This document shows, piece by piece, positions 1-6,719 of a stretch of 12,943 bases of DNA (positions are counted from its first letter, which is position 1; each line of letters begins with the position of its first letter). Origin of the DNA: Leptolyngbyaceae cyanobacterium CSSed165cm_216 (lineage in GTDB: Bacteria; Cyanobacteriota; Cyanobacteriia; Phormidesmidales; Phormidesmidaceae); assembly GCA_007135385.1 (NCBI GenBank), contig SLIY01000396.1:1-12943 (forward strand), written 5' to 3'. The notes below the pieces were generated by a model. That model was not told where the DNA came from. It made no database searches and saw only the letters and a list, made by a program, of their open reading frames with translations. The translations under genes were made by a program, and so were the position numbers.

Positions 1-278
1 TGGCTATCCACAAAGCAGGGCCATAGCAGCCCCTGGTGCAGGTTGTACTGGGGAACATCTGGGGGAAGGGGCTGACTAGCGGGCACAATGGTGGCAATTT
101 GCCCCCCCTTAACTTCTACATGGGCCGCTATCAGGTCCTCCGAAAAGGGAGGGATCGCCAGGTCAGGGATGGGCGCATAATCACCCCCATCAGCAGACAA
201 GCAGGCGAGGGGAATGCGGCCATGGCTGAGCCAATAATGCTGGGGGGCGGGTGTGGGAATCGCTAAGAATGGGGTCAC
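1..278 (-). CDS. Amidohydrolase, cytosine deaminase-like (N-terminal part, cut by window edge)
   Basis: The minus strand reads without a stop from a GTG at 276-278 to the left edge, giving 92 residues. The N-terminus contains HYWLSHGRIP, then a beta-strand region (HVEVKGGQIATIVP), then GLLWPCFVDS, which is where metal-dependent amidohydrolases close their N-terminal beta-sandwich just before the HxH metal-binding motif. The window ends exactly before that motif, so metal ligands cannot be checked. Family knowledge: this N-terminus is typical of cyanobacterial proteins annotated as cytosine deaminase, which would convert cytosine to uracil in pyrimidine salvage in the cytoplasm; the substrate here is inference. 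The GTG start is well fixed: an in-frame stop lies two codons upstream and a GAAGG ribosome-binding site (285-289) sits 6 bases before it. It could also be a related amidohydrolase of other specificity. Confidence 0.72.
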   Translation of the reverse strand, partial: MTPFLAIPTPAPQHYWLSHGRIPLACLSADGGDYAPIPDLAIPPFSEDLIAAHVEVKGGQIATIVPASQPLPPDVPQYNLHQGLLWPCFVDS

Positions 279-605
279 TGATCACCTTCTATGTCAGATA
301 ACGTCACCGCCTGCTTCAGGGGGTGTCACACTTGGGGCACCGATAGCAGCTTAGGCTAGTCCTAGAGTTAGTGCTAGTCAGGGGCACAAAGCTGGTGTGC
401 TGCCAGGTCCCCCTTCAACCAGTATTTTGGGGTGGCATAGAAACCGGAACCTAAAAACTAGGCGGCAAGGTGAACTAAGGGCTACCTGGGGGAAGACTAA
501 GGCCAGCATAGGCTAGCTCCAGTTTCGGGGTTACCTGTCTTTGTGGGTAGATGACCGTGACTGAACTGGCTCAATACTGACATTCAGGTTGGGAGGCCAA
601 CCACC
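279..605. other. Intergenic spacer without a recognised gene
   Basis: No convincing coding frame and no RNA family that I recognise (tmRNA, RNase P RNA and SRP RNA hallmarks were looked for and not seen). It holds a small stem, GCACA (384-388) with TGTGC (396-400), enclosed by G-rich and C-rich runs, and a repeated GCTAGTC near 353-379. It must contain the leader of the amidohydrolase gene on the minus strand and, if the 606-692 peptide is real, that peptide's promoter. No clear -35/-10 pair could be assigned. Confidence 0.4.
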
Positions 606-692
606 ATGGTTAACAACATGACTTTGCACATTTTCTGGCAGTCGGCGGTGACTGTAACCAGTTTTTTGCTGCTGATTGTGCTGCTCACCTAA
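606..692 (+). CDS. Possible 28-residue single-span membrane peptide
   Basis: ATG at 606 to TAA at 690-692 encodes a peptide that starts MVNNMTLHIFWQS and ends in a hydrophobic stretch, SFLLLIVLLT, long enough for one membrane span. A GGGAGG ribosome-binding site (591-596) lies 9 bases upstream. Its stop codon overlaps the last bases of malate dehydrogenase on the other strand (689-692). Cyanobacteria have many 28-45-residue membrane subunits in their photosynthetic complexes, but this sequence matches none that I can name (PetN, PetL, PetG, PsbM, PsbT, PsaM were considered). A chance frame is possible; the ribosome-binding site and hydrophobic profile are the only support. Confidence 0.3.
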   Translation: MVNNMTLHIFWQSAVTVTSFLLLIVLLT

Positions 693-1657
693 AACGATAG
701 GTCTTGCAAACAGCGCTGTACCTGATCCTTAACGGATTTGGCAGAGCGGGTGAGGGCCGCCTGCTCCCCTGGGGTCAGAGACAGCTCTAGCACCTGCTCG
801 ACCCCCTTCAGCCCCAGGCGACAGGGAACTCCCAGGTAAAGATCCTGGATGCCGTACTGCCCTTCCAGATAGGCGGCTACGGGCAAAATTCGGGACTGGT
901 TGTGCAAAATCGCTTCCACCATCACACAGGTTGACGAGGCCGGGGCGTAATAGGCACCCCCCTGTTTCAACAGTTGCACAATTTCGGCCCCGCCGTTGCG
1001 GGTGCGCTCAATTAGCGCCTCTAAGCGATCTTGGGATATCAGCTCATCCACTGGAATACCGCTGACTGTGGAATATTTTGGCAACGGCACCATCAGATCG
1101 CCGTGGCCGCCCAGCACCATGGTTGATACATCTCTGGACGGTATCCCTAGATCCATGGCAATAAAGCTTTGAAAGCGGGCCGAGTCTAACACGCCAGCCA
1201 TGCCCATGACTCGGTAGCTGGGCAGTCCACTCACTTTCCAGGCTAGGTAGGTCATCACATCTAGGGGATTGGTGACCACAATGACGCAGGCATGGGGAGA
1301 ATATTCCAGGGCATGCTGCACGGTTTCCATCACAATTTTGCCGTTCACCTGGGTCAGGTCGTCGCGGCTCATGCCGGGGCGGCGTGGCAGCCCAGCGGTA
1401 ATCACCACGATATCCGAGTCAGCGGTGTCAGCATAGGTATTGGTGCCCACGATGGTACGGTTGTGGCCCTCACAGCCCCGAGACTGCATTAAATCAAGGG
1501 CAATTCCCTGGGGACGATCCTCGACGATGTCGATTAGGACCACATTGGCTAGGTTGCGCTCTAAAATTCGCTGGGCTAGAGTGCTACCGACGTTGCCAGC
1601 TCCCACGACGGTGACCTGGCTCAGGTGGCAGTAGGGATAGGGAGGAAAAGCAATCAC
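689..1657 (-). CDS. mdh: Malate dehydrogenase, LDH-like type
   Basis: A 322-residue NAD-dependent dehydrogenase that interconverts malate and oxaloacetate in the cytoplasm. Visible features: Rossmann glycine motif GAGNVG (19-24); Asp43 at the end of the second strand, which favours NAD over NADP; the mobile loop GLPRRPGMSRDDL (89-101), whose arginine is the malate-type signature (lactate dehydrogenases have Gln there); NPLDVM (130-135); Asp158 and Arg161 in VLDSARF; and the catalytic His185 in GGHGD. Length is normal for the family. The start is GTG at 1655-1657 with AGGA 7 bases upstream (1665-1668); no ATG lies in the first 50 codons before the Rossmann motif, so GTG is the best choice. It stands alone, divergent from the GGDEF gene, with its 3' end overlapped by the small 606-692 frame. 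The assignment to malate rather than lactate dehydrogenase rests on the loop residues. Confidence 0.93.
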   Translation of the reverse strand: MIAFPPYPYCHLSQVTVVGAGNVGSTLAQRILERNLANVVLIDIVEDRPQGIALDLMQSRGCEGHNRTIVGTNTYADTADSDIVVITAGLPRRPGMSRDDLTQVNGKIVMETVQHALEYSPHACVIVVTNPLDVMTYLAWKVSGLPSYRVMGMAGVLDSARFQSFIAMDLGIPSRDVSTMVLGGHGDLMVPLPKYSTVSGIPVDELISQDRLEALIERTRNGGAEIVQLLKQGGAYYAPASSTCVMVEAILHNQSRILPVAAYLEGQYGIQDLYLGVPCRLGLKGVEQVLELSLTPGEQAALTRSAKSVKDQVQRCLQDLSF

Positions 1658-1832
1658 GATAAAATCCTGAATGATGGTCGGAATCAGGGGCGGTGCTGGT
1701 GAAGCCTACTCAGTCGAAACATGGCTAAAGGACATGACATCCAACGTTAGGGGTATCGATCGCAGGCTTCTAGATCGATTGTGCGCTGTTTGTTTGGGCG
1801 TGATTCCTCAGTTGTTGGCATTCTTAATACCG

Positions 1833-1862
1833 GGGGCGGTCTACTATGGGGCGGTCTACTAT
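1833..1862. repeat. Perfect 15-base tandem duplication in the leader of the GGDEF gene
   Basis: GGGGCGGTCTACTAT occurs twice head to tail (1833-1847 and 1848-1862). Each copy ends in TACTAT, a -10-like element, and the second copy runs into TATAAA (1860-1865). The duplication may therefore have doubled a promoter element of the divergent mdh/GGDEF region. The wider 1658-1945 spacer shows no other gene that I trust. Confidence 0.85.
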
Positions 1863-1945
1863 AAAGATAGGGGAGTGCCTAGGCTGAGTCATTGCAACGT
1901 CTGACCGTTTCGAGCCTTCGATACCCTTCCCGACAGCTTCTGAAA

Positions 1946-3733
1946 ATGTCAACTTTTTCTGACCCCAAGCTTTCTGCCGCGGATACTGTCCTCCCCTGGC
2001 AATCTGATCAGCCCCTGGGGCGATTGTTGACCACCTGCCGGGATGTCATGTTAGTGGTGGACAACCAGAGCTGCTGTCTGGAGGCTAATGGGGTGGCGTC
2101 TCAGCTGTTGGGATTGCCCCGGCAGACCTTGGTCGGGCGGCTAATGACTGAGTTTTTGGACTTAGAGGGGAATTTTGAGGACCTGTGGCAGGCTTGGTTG
2201 CAGCAGGGGCAGGGGCATAGTAGATGCCACCTGAGATTGGCTAACGGAGCGGTAAAAACTGGAGAATTGTCACTAACAGCTCACATTAGTCCCCATTGTC
2301 ATTTAGCGATTTTTCGTGATACTAGCGATCGCCAACAACTAGAGGCGGAACGGGATACCCTGAAGCACCAGTTGGAACAACAGGTTTCCCAGCAGGCGGC
2401 CCAGCTGCTACGGGTTGAGGCGGATTTGCGATCGCAGCAGCGGCGCATGGACAGCATGCTCAATTCCTTAGAGTCGGTGGTCTGGTCGGTGCACCCAGAC
2501 AGCTTGGCGACCCTTTATGTGAATGCCGCTACCCAGGCTGTTTATGGCTATAGCCCAGATGCTTTTTTAGGGGATGCTGGGCTGTGGTTAAGCTGCATTC
2601 ATAAGGACGATTTGCCCCTACTGATGGACTATATCAGACAGCTCTATCAGACTGGCAAACTAGATTGTGAGTACCGTATCGTCCGAGCGGATGGCACGAT
2701 CCGCTGGGTGCATGGCCAGGCCAGACTGGTGGTTGACGCTGATCAAACCCCGATTCGGATTGATGGCACTACGGTCGATATTAGCGATCGCAAACAAGCA
2801 GAGCTGGCCCTAAAAGACCTGCAAGCCACCCAACAGGCTATGTTAGACGCCATCCCTGATCTGCTGATGCGAGTCAATGGCGATGGCTATCTTCTCAGCC
2901 TGATTTCGGGCGGTGAAATCACCCTTTACGGTCCTATCTCGCGGGATCAGCCCCAATCCGTCTATGCTGGCTTTCCCAAAGCCTTAGCTGATCTGCGCAT
3001 GCACTATGTGCGACAGGCTCTCACCACTCGTACTCAGCAGCGCTACGAACATGCCCTAGAACTCAACGGCCAACTCCACTACGAAGAGTCGCGGGTTGTG
3101 CCCCTGAACGATCATGAAGTACTGATCATGGTGCTGGATATTACCCAGCGCAAGCAAGCAGAGGCGGCCCAGGCGGAGTTAAATCATAAGCTAACGTTGG
3201 TTAACGCCCAGCTGAATCGGTTAGCGACCATTGATGGCCTCACCCAATTGGCGAATCGTCGCAGTTTTGACCAGGCCCTGAACCGGGAATGGCGGAGGGC
3301 CAGGCGTCAACAAACCCCCCTGGCCCTGATTCTCTGTGACATTGACTATTTCAAGCCCTACAACGACAACTATGGCCACCTGGCTGGCGACAACTGTCTG
3401 CGACAGGTCGCCCAAATGCTGCAATCGGTCTTACATCGCCCAGGGGACCTGGCGGCTCGCTATGGGGGGGAAGAATTTGTCATGCTGCTGCCTAATACCT
3501 CCATTGATGGTGCGGTACAGCTAACAGAGGGAATTCAACGGGCGATCGCCGATCTCAACCTGGCCCATGCTTACTCACCGGTCAGCGGGGTGATTACCCT
3601 CAGCTTTGGGCTGGTGAGCTATCGCCCTATGCCGCAGGAACATTCTCCGCGGGAGCTATTGCACCGGGCCGATATGGCCCTATACCAGGCTAAGGCCGCA
3701 GGCCGTAACTGCTATACCATTAGTCAGCCTTAG
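1946..3733 (+). CDS. PAS-PAS-PAS-GGDEF diguanylate cyclase
   Basis: A 595-residue cytoplasmic signalling protein predicted to make cyclic di-GMP from two GTP. Domains in order (numbered from ATG 1946): PAS-like region about 28-125; coiled coil about 130-170, rich in Gln/Glu; PAS with PAC about 170-285, ending DGTTVDISDRKQAE; a third, more divergent PAS about 297-404, ending LDITQRKQAE; short coiled coil; GGDEF domain about 430-593. The active site is GGEEF (507-511), and metal-binding aspartates are in LCDIDYF. The inhibitory site RPGD (498-501) lies exactly five residues before GGEEF, so product inhibition is expected. No membrane segment is present, so the signal is probably sensed in the cytoplasm by the PAS domains; no ligand can be inferred. 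A TTG at 1892 would add 18 residues, but it lacks a ribosome-binding site and the added residues look non-domain; the ATG is preferred although its own ribosome-binding site is weak. Confidence 0.92.
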   Translation: MSTFSDPKLSAADTVLPWQSDQPLGRLLTTCRDVMLVVDNQSCCLEANGVASQLLGLPRQTLVGRLMTEFLDLEGNFEDLWQAWLQQGQGHSRCHLRLANGAVKTGELSLTAHISPHCHLAIFRDTSDRQQLEAERDTLKHQLEQQVSQQAAQLLRVEADLRSQQRRMDSMLNSLESVVWSVHPDSLATLYVNAATQAVYGYSPDAFLGDAGLWLSCIHKDDLPLLMDYIRQLYQTGKLDCEYRIVRADGTIRWVHGQARLVVDADQTPIRIDGTTVDISDRKQAELALKDLQATQQAMLDAIPDLLMRVNGDGYLLSLISGGEITLYGPISRDQPQSVYAGFPKALADLRMHYVRQALTTRTQQRYEHALELNGQLHYEESRVVPLNDHEVLIMVLDITQRKQAEAAQAELNHKLTLVNAQLNRLATIDGLTQLANRRSFDQALNREWRRARRQQTPLALILCDIDYFKPYNDNYGHLAGDNCLRQVAQMLQSVLHRPGDLAARYGGEEFVMLLPNTSIDGAVQLTEGIQRAIADLNLAHAYSPVSGVITLSFGLVSYRPMPQEHSPRELLHRADMALYQAKAAGRNCYTISQP

Positions 3734-3825
3734 GGGTATCTGGGGATTGGTTTGAGTCTTGACCAGCATGAGAGACGGATACTGGTACTACGTTATCCGG
3801 CACTGGGGTTAAACATATAGCCATT

Positions 3826-3840
3826 CCCGATTGAGTCGGG
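3826..3840. terminator. Short hairpin after the GGDEF gene
   Basis: CCCGA (3826-3830), loop TTGAG, TCGGG (3836-3840) forms a perfect five-pair stem about 90 bases after the GGDEF stop. No T-run follows, so it is at best a weak terminator or transcript-stabilising stem. Confidence 0.35.
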
Positions 3841-3860
3841 TATGCCTTGGCTGAGGTCTA

Positions 3861-3930
3861 GATCCCCCCCAACTTGTTGCTGTCTAAGTTATGCGCTTGC
3901 ACCCCCCTATTAATGAGGGCAGGGGGGATC
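3861..3930. terminator. Inverted repeat between convergent GGDEF and pspA genes
   Basis: GATCCCCCC (3861-3869) is the exact reverse complement of GGGGGGATC (3922-3930), separated by 52 bases. A competing shorter stem uses CCCCCCT (3902-3908) and AGGGGGG (3921-3927). The position between two convergent genes suits a two-way transcription barrier. There is no T-run in either direction, so classical intrinsic termination is not shown. Confidence 0.4.
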
Positions 3931-3978
3931 CCCACGATGTACTTCACCCGAGTTAAATCCGCTATAAGTACAGACCGA

Positions 3979-4653
3979 TCAGTCTTCGCCCCCGGCCAAT
4001 AGCCGAGCCTTCATCGCTGCTAACTCGTTATCCACCGGGCTGTGGTTGCTTTCCAAGGCTGCAAATTGCCGCTCTAACGGGTCACCACTCAGTTCCTCTA
4101 GCGCCTCCGCCTTGGCCTCTAAGTCCATCACCCGCTCTTCCATGCGCTCAAAGGCCATCATCGAGCTATTGGTGCCGGTTTGGCCAATCATGTCCTGAAT
4201 GCGTTGGGAGGCTTCGGCAGAACGGGCTCTAGCAATATACAGATCTTTCTTAGTCTTGGCTTCGGCGATTTTGACCTCTAGCCGCCGCATATTGTCCTTC
4301 AGCTTGGTCACCACCTGCTGCTGCTGGCCAATTTGAGCATCCATTGCCTGGGCAGACTCTAGATAGCCTTGACGGCGAGCCAGAGCCTGACGAGCTAAGT
4401 CTTCGGACCCTTCTTGCAGGGCCAGTTCAGCCCGGTTGTACCACTCCTTTGCGGTAGCTTTAGCCTGGGCGCTTTGGCGTTCCGTCCGTTTTTGGGTGGC
4501 AATGGCCTGGGCCACCGCCTGGCGGAGTTGAATTAAGTTAGTTTGCATGTCAGCCAGAGCTTGCTCTAGCACCTTTTCGGGATCTTCGGCGTCATTCACC
4601 AGCCCGGTTAAGTTGGCTCGCAACGCTCGCCATGTACGGTCTAACAGGCCCAT
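3979..4653 (-). CDS. pspA: PspA/IM30 family membrane-stress protein (PspA type)
   Basis: A 224-residue coiled-coil protein that, from family knowledge, binds the inner face of membranes, assembles into ESCRT-III-like rods or rings and protects membrane integrity. The N-terminal amphipathic helix (MGLLDRTWRALRANLTGLVN) is followed by the family signature AEDPEKVLEQALADMQ, long charged helices (about 25-150), and FERMEERVMDLEAKAEA near 168-184. It ends at VDNELAAMKARLLAGGED. Cyanobacteria normally carry both PspA and VIPP1; VIPP1 has about 40 more residues forming an extra C-terminal helix, which this protein lacks, so the PspA paralogue is the better call. The start is ATG at 4651-4653 with GGGAGAGGA (4657-4665) just upstream. 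It has no pspBC or pspF neighbours, so regulation of the enterobacterial type is not indicated. Confidence 0.9.
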   Translation of the reverse strand: MGLLDRTWRALRANLTGLVNDAEDPEKVLEQALADMQTNLIQLRQAVAQAIATQKRTERQSAQAKATAKEWYNRAELALQEGSEDLARQALARRQGYLESAQAMDAQIGQQQQVVTKLKDNMRRLEVKIAEAKTKKDLYIARARSAEASQRIQDMIGQTGTNSSMMAFERMEERVMDLEAKAEALEELSGDPLERQFAALESNHSPVDNELAAMKARLLAGGED

Positions 4654-4782
4654 AAATCCTCTCCCAAGATAGCCATTTTCTCAGCCTGGATTACCCTGTT
4701 TCAGCATAGCAGGGTCGTCATGTCATCCGCCTGGCCCAGGGCCTAGTGCTAGCTGGCCAACAGACAACCACCTTGACGAAGG

Positions 4783-4808
4783 GTGCCAGGTGCTAGGTGT
4801 CCTGGTAC
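4783..4808. other. Hairpin between SPOR gene and pspA
   Basis: GTGCCAGG (4783-4790) pairs with CCTGGTAC (4801-4808), eight pairs with one G-U, around a 10-base loop. It lies downstream of the SPOR gene and upstream of pspA, both on the minus strand. No T-run follows, so it may attenuate or stabilise transcript rather than terminate it. Confidence 0.4.
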
Positions 4809-4886
4809 GATCAGGAATTCCTTGGCTATCCACGGGCAACGTCCTACATTCTTCTGCCTTCTGCCTTTATCCTTCCACCTTCCTAG
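4809..4886. repeat. Dispersed repeat with degenerate heptad (STRR-like) tail
   Basis: GATCAGGAATTCCTT (4809-4823) recurs with one mismatch at 12392-12406. Downstream, from 4852, five consecutive seven-base units start with TT (TTCTGCC, TTCTGCC, TTTATCC, TTCCACC, TTCCTAG), the pattern called short tandemly repeated repetitive sequence in cyanobacteria. ATCCTTCCAC within this tail also recurs at 12410-12419. The copy here has about 45 extra bases between the two shared blocks. Confidence 0.6.
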
Positions 4887-4887
4887 C

Positions 4888-6315
4888 CTAGGGAGTGTAG
4901 ACCTGGGCTGAAATGCCTTGGTTCTGCAGTTGCTGCACCAGGTTACGGGCCGATGACTCTTGGGAAAAGGCCCCGAGCTGGATGCGGGTGCCTTGGGGAA
5001 AATTGCGCACATAGGCATCACCAACTACTGTACGCGCTGATTCTAAGGATTGGTTGCCGGCATAATCGGTCACCACGTAGTAGCGGGTGGATGGGGTGGA
5101 TGGGGCGGCTGGGGCCTGGGTGATAGGGGCTGGAGGTGAGGCAGCTGGGGCCTGGGAGAGGGGAGCCGGTGGCGTGGTGGGTCTAGGGGCTGATGGGGCG
5201 GGATTAGCCGCCAACGGCTGGGGCGGCGGCGCACTGGCCGCCGGGGGAGCTGCCTGGACCCTCGCCGGGGGAGTGGTGGCCGCTGGTTGCTGGCGGCTGG
5301 GGGTTGGTGTTGCCGAGGCCCGAGGGGCGGCGGCCCCAGTCTGTAGATTGGCTTGGGCGGGGGGGCGGACAATCTCGGCCTGAACCGACGTTGTGCTCTG
5401 ACTGGAGGGGGCCTGTCGATCGGGGTTGGCGGCCACGTTTGCGGTGTTGGGGGCAGCCTCAGGGGTATCCGTATCCATATCGTCTAGTTCGACTTCCCTT
5501 GTGGCGGGGCTAGGGGAGGTCTGACGGCCAGGTAAAGCACTGATGCGATCTAGGCTGAGGGCCATGAACTCTTGCTCTGATAAATCTGGCCCGATACCTC
5601 GTAGGCCAGGGGTGGGGGAGTCATCGGCGATCGCCATGTCAGAGGCGGCCTCGCCATCACCGGTGTCTGAGTTACCGGTCAACCGCTGCACCAGGGGATT
5701 TTCAGTTAAGTGGCTGACCGCTTGGGGCGACGTGACCAGATACCCAAAACTGGCACTGCCCACCAGCAGGAGCAACAGTGCCCCAATACCCAAGGGGCTG
5801 ATTAACTGGCGGGTTAACGAGGAACCCTCATCCAACTCGTTCGCTTCATCCTGGGGCAAGCTGCCGAGTAGGGCCTCGCTACTTTCTAAGTAGTCCTCAG
5901 GCATGGCCCGGTAGGTGGTGAGGGTGCCGCCGTGGCTGAGTTGGGTGCGATGAACCGTGGTTTTAGGGATGTAGGCCTGGGTGGTGGGCTGGGCCTGATG
6001 GCCTAAGATGGCTTGCATCTGAGGACTGACGGGCGGCGGTGGGGCAACGGCCAAGGTTGAAGCTCCCGTCTTAGGAGCGGTGGCTGCCGCCGCCTGATTC
6101 ACTGCCATCAGCTTAATCGGCTTGCGAGCAGCCTGGCGAAACTTGATGGTTGAGCCTAGCCCCTTAGGAGCTTGCCCAGATCGGCTCTGGCGATAGCGCA
6201 GCAGCTCGTCATCAAGGCTGAGCATCAGACTGCTAACGGCCTGTTGCACCAGTGGACTCGGGGCAGTCACACCGTCCTCAGGTTGAGAGGGCAAATCAAG
6301 GGTCATGTCAGGCAT
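4888..6315 (-). CDS. Membrane-anchored SPOR-domain protein with Pro/Ala-rich linker
   Basis: A 475-residue protein (numbered from ATG 6313-6315) with an N-terminal cytoplasmic part of about 170 residues containing a charged helix (SLDDELLRYRQSRSG), one membrane span about 173-195 (LGIGALLLLLVGSASFGYLV), a long linker very rich in Pro and Ala about 315-409, and a C-terminal SPOR domain about 411-475 with TRIQLGAFSQESSARNLVQQ. SPOR domains bind peptidoglycan stripped of stem peptides, mostly at division sites, so the C-terminus should be periplasmic and the linker spans the envelope. The open frame continues upstream to 6459, but that extension is encoded in intergenic repeat sequence; ATG 6315 has AAGGGG (6325-6330) 9 bases upstream and is preferred, with ATG 6306 as an alternative. 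The exact role (division, septal wall, filament junctions) cannot be read from the sequence. Confidence 0.83.
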   Translation of the reverse strand: MPDMTLDLPSQPEDGVTAPSPLVQQAVSSLMLSLDDELLRYRQSRSGQAPKGLGSTIKFRQAARKPIKLMAVNQAAAATAPKTGASTLAVAPPPPVSPQMQAILGHQAQPTTQAYIPKTTVHRTQLSHGGTLTTYRAMPEDYLESSEALLGSLPQDEANELDEGSSLTRQLISPLGIGALLLLLVGSASFGYLVTSPQAVSHLTENPLVQRLTGNSDTGDGEAASDMAIADDSPTPGLRGIGPDLSEQEFMALSLDRISALPGRQTSPSPATREVELDDMDTDTPEAAPNTANVAANPDRQAPSSQSTTSVQAEIVRPPAQANLQTGAAAPRASATPTPSRQQPAATTPPARVQAAPPAASAPPPQPLAANPAPSAPRPTTPPAPLSQAPAASPPAPITQAPAAPSTPSTRYYVVTDYAGNQSLESARTVVGDAYVRNFPQGTRIQLGAFSQESSARNLVQQLQNQGISAQVYTP

Positions 6316-6718
6316 TGGAACTATCCCCTTCAGCATAAGCTCAGACCCAATGGTACTGATTTCTGGGAACTTGGCAACAAATACCCATGAAAATTCAGGA
6401 TTTTCTTTGGCTAGTGACCCGTTCCCCGCCAGGGTAGACCCCCAGGTCTGCCCCATCACTCACCTCCCATCCACCTCATCCCAATTCCCCGCCAGGGCGG
6501 ACACATCGGTCTGCCCCTACATCTCCCCCCCCTACCCTGTGGGAACCGACGCCATGTATACACGCCCCCCAGCCGTGGGTTACGGCGGTAACTCAAGTGG
6601 CCTAGCGATGCCCCATTATCCCTGTCCGCCTAACCCACGCTACGGCTTCAATAACCGTCCGGAAGGGCCAAGCCCTACAAAACTCAAAACACTCCCCCAC
6701 CCCCACCTCCCCACTCCC
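6316..6718. repeat. Repeat-rich spacer between SPOR and nuclease genes (repeat copy A)
   Basis: No gene is supported in these 403 bases. Contents: an imperfect direct repeat, beginning TTCCCCGCCAGGG and ending GGTCTGCCCC, at 6422-6454 and 6485-6517; a long imperfect hairpin, CGTGGGTTACGGCGG (6574-6588) against CCGCCTAACCCACG (6626-6639), with one bulged base; GGAAGGGCCAAGCCCTAC (6661-6677 and on); ACAAAACTCAAAAC; and a C-rich run. Hairpin, GGGC/GCCC block and the AAAACTC block recur in the same order, in inverse orientation, after pyrB at 11240-11413. This is the pattern of a dispersed cyanobacterial intergenic repeat. It also must hold the promoter of the SPOR gene if that gene is not read from upstream. 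Confidence 0.75.
6574..6639. repeat. Long imperfect hairpin of repeat copy A
   Basis: The arms GTGGGTTACGGCGG and CCGCCTAACCCAC pair with a single bulge and enclose about 37 bases. The same arms occur at 11352-11364 and 11399-11413. Confidence 0.75.
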
Positions 6719-6719
6719 C
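6694..6719 (-). other. G-quadruplex-forming motif at the 3' end of the nuclease gene
   Basis: On the minus strand four runs of G (positions 6716-6719, 6709-6712, 6700-6704, 6694-6698) are separated by loops of 3, 4 and 1 bases. This meets the usual G4 pattern. The first run is part of the TAG stop codon region of the nuclease gene, so the motif would be in the mRNA just after translation stops. Confidence 0.65.

Noticed and set aside
36..266. Plus-strand 76-residue open frame
   Set aside because: It lies antisense to the amidohydrolase, whose frame has a clear family sequence and ribosome-binding site; the plus frame has no recognisable domain.
279..605. Structured RNA or riboswitch
   Set aside because: Only one short stem and a repeated heptamer were seen; no conserved core of a known RNA family was recognised. 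A covariance search would be needed to reopen this.
689..1657. Lactate dehydrogenase as the identity
   Set aside because: The mobile loop has the malate-type arginine pattern RRPGMSRDD instead of the lactate-type glutamine.
1671..1904. 77-residue frame in the mdh/GGDEF spacer
   Set aside because: It runs through the 15-base tandem duplication, overlaps the GGDEF leader, has no good ribosome-binding site and no recognisable domain.
3979..4653. VIPP1 as the identity
   Set aside because: The protein stops after the PspA-like core and lacks the extra C-terminal helix that defines VIPP1.
5087..5383. Gly/Ala-rich plus-strand frame
   Set aside because: It is the antisense shadow of the Pro/Ala-rich linker of the SPOR protein; GC-rich codons rarely give stops on the other strand.
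6422..6639. CRISPR array
   Set aside because: The repeats are imperfect, unequally spaced, modular and partly inverted; there are no cas genes nearby.
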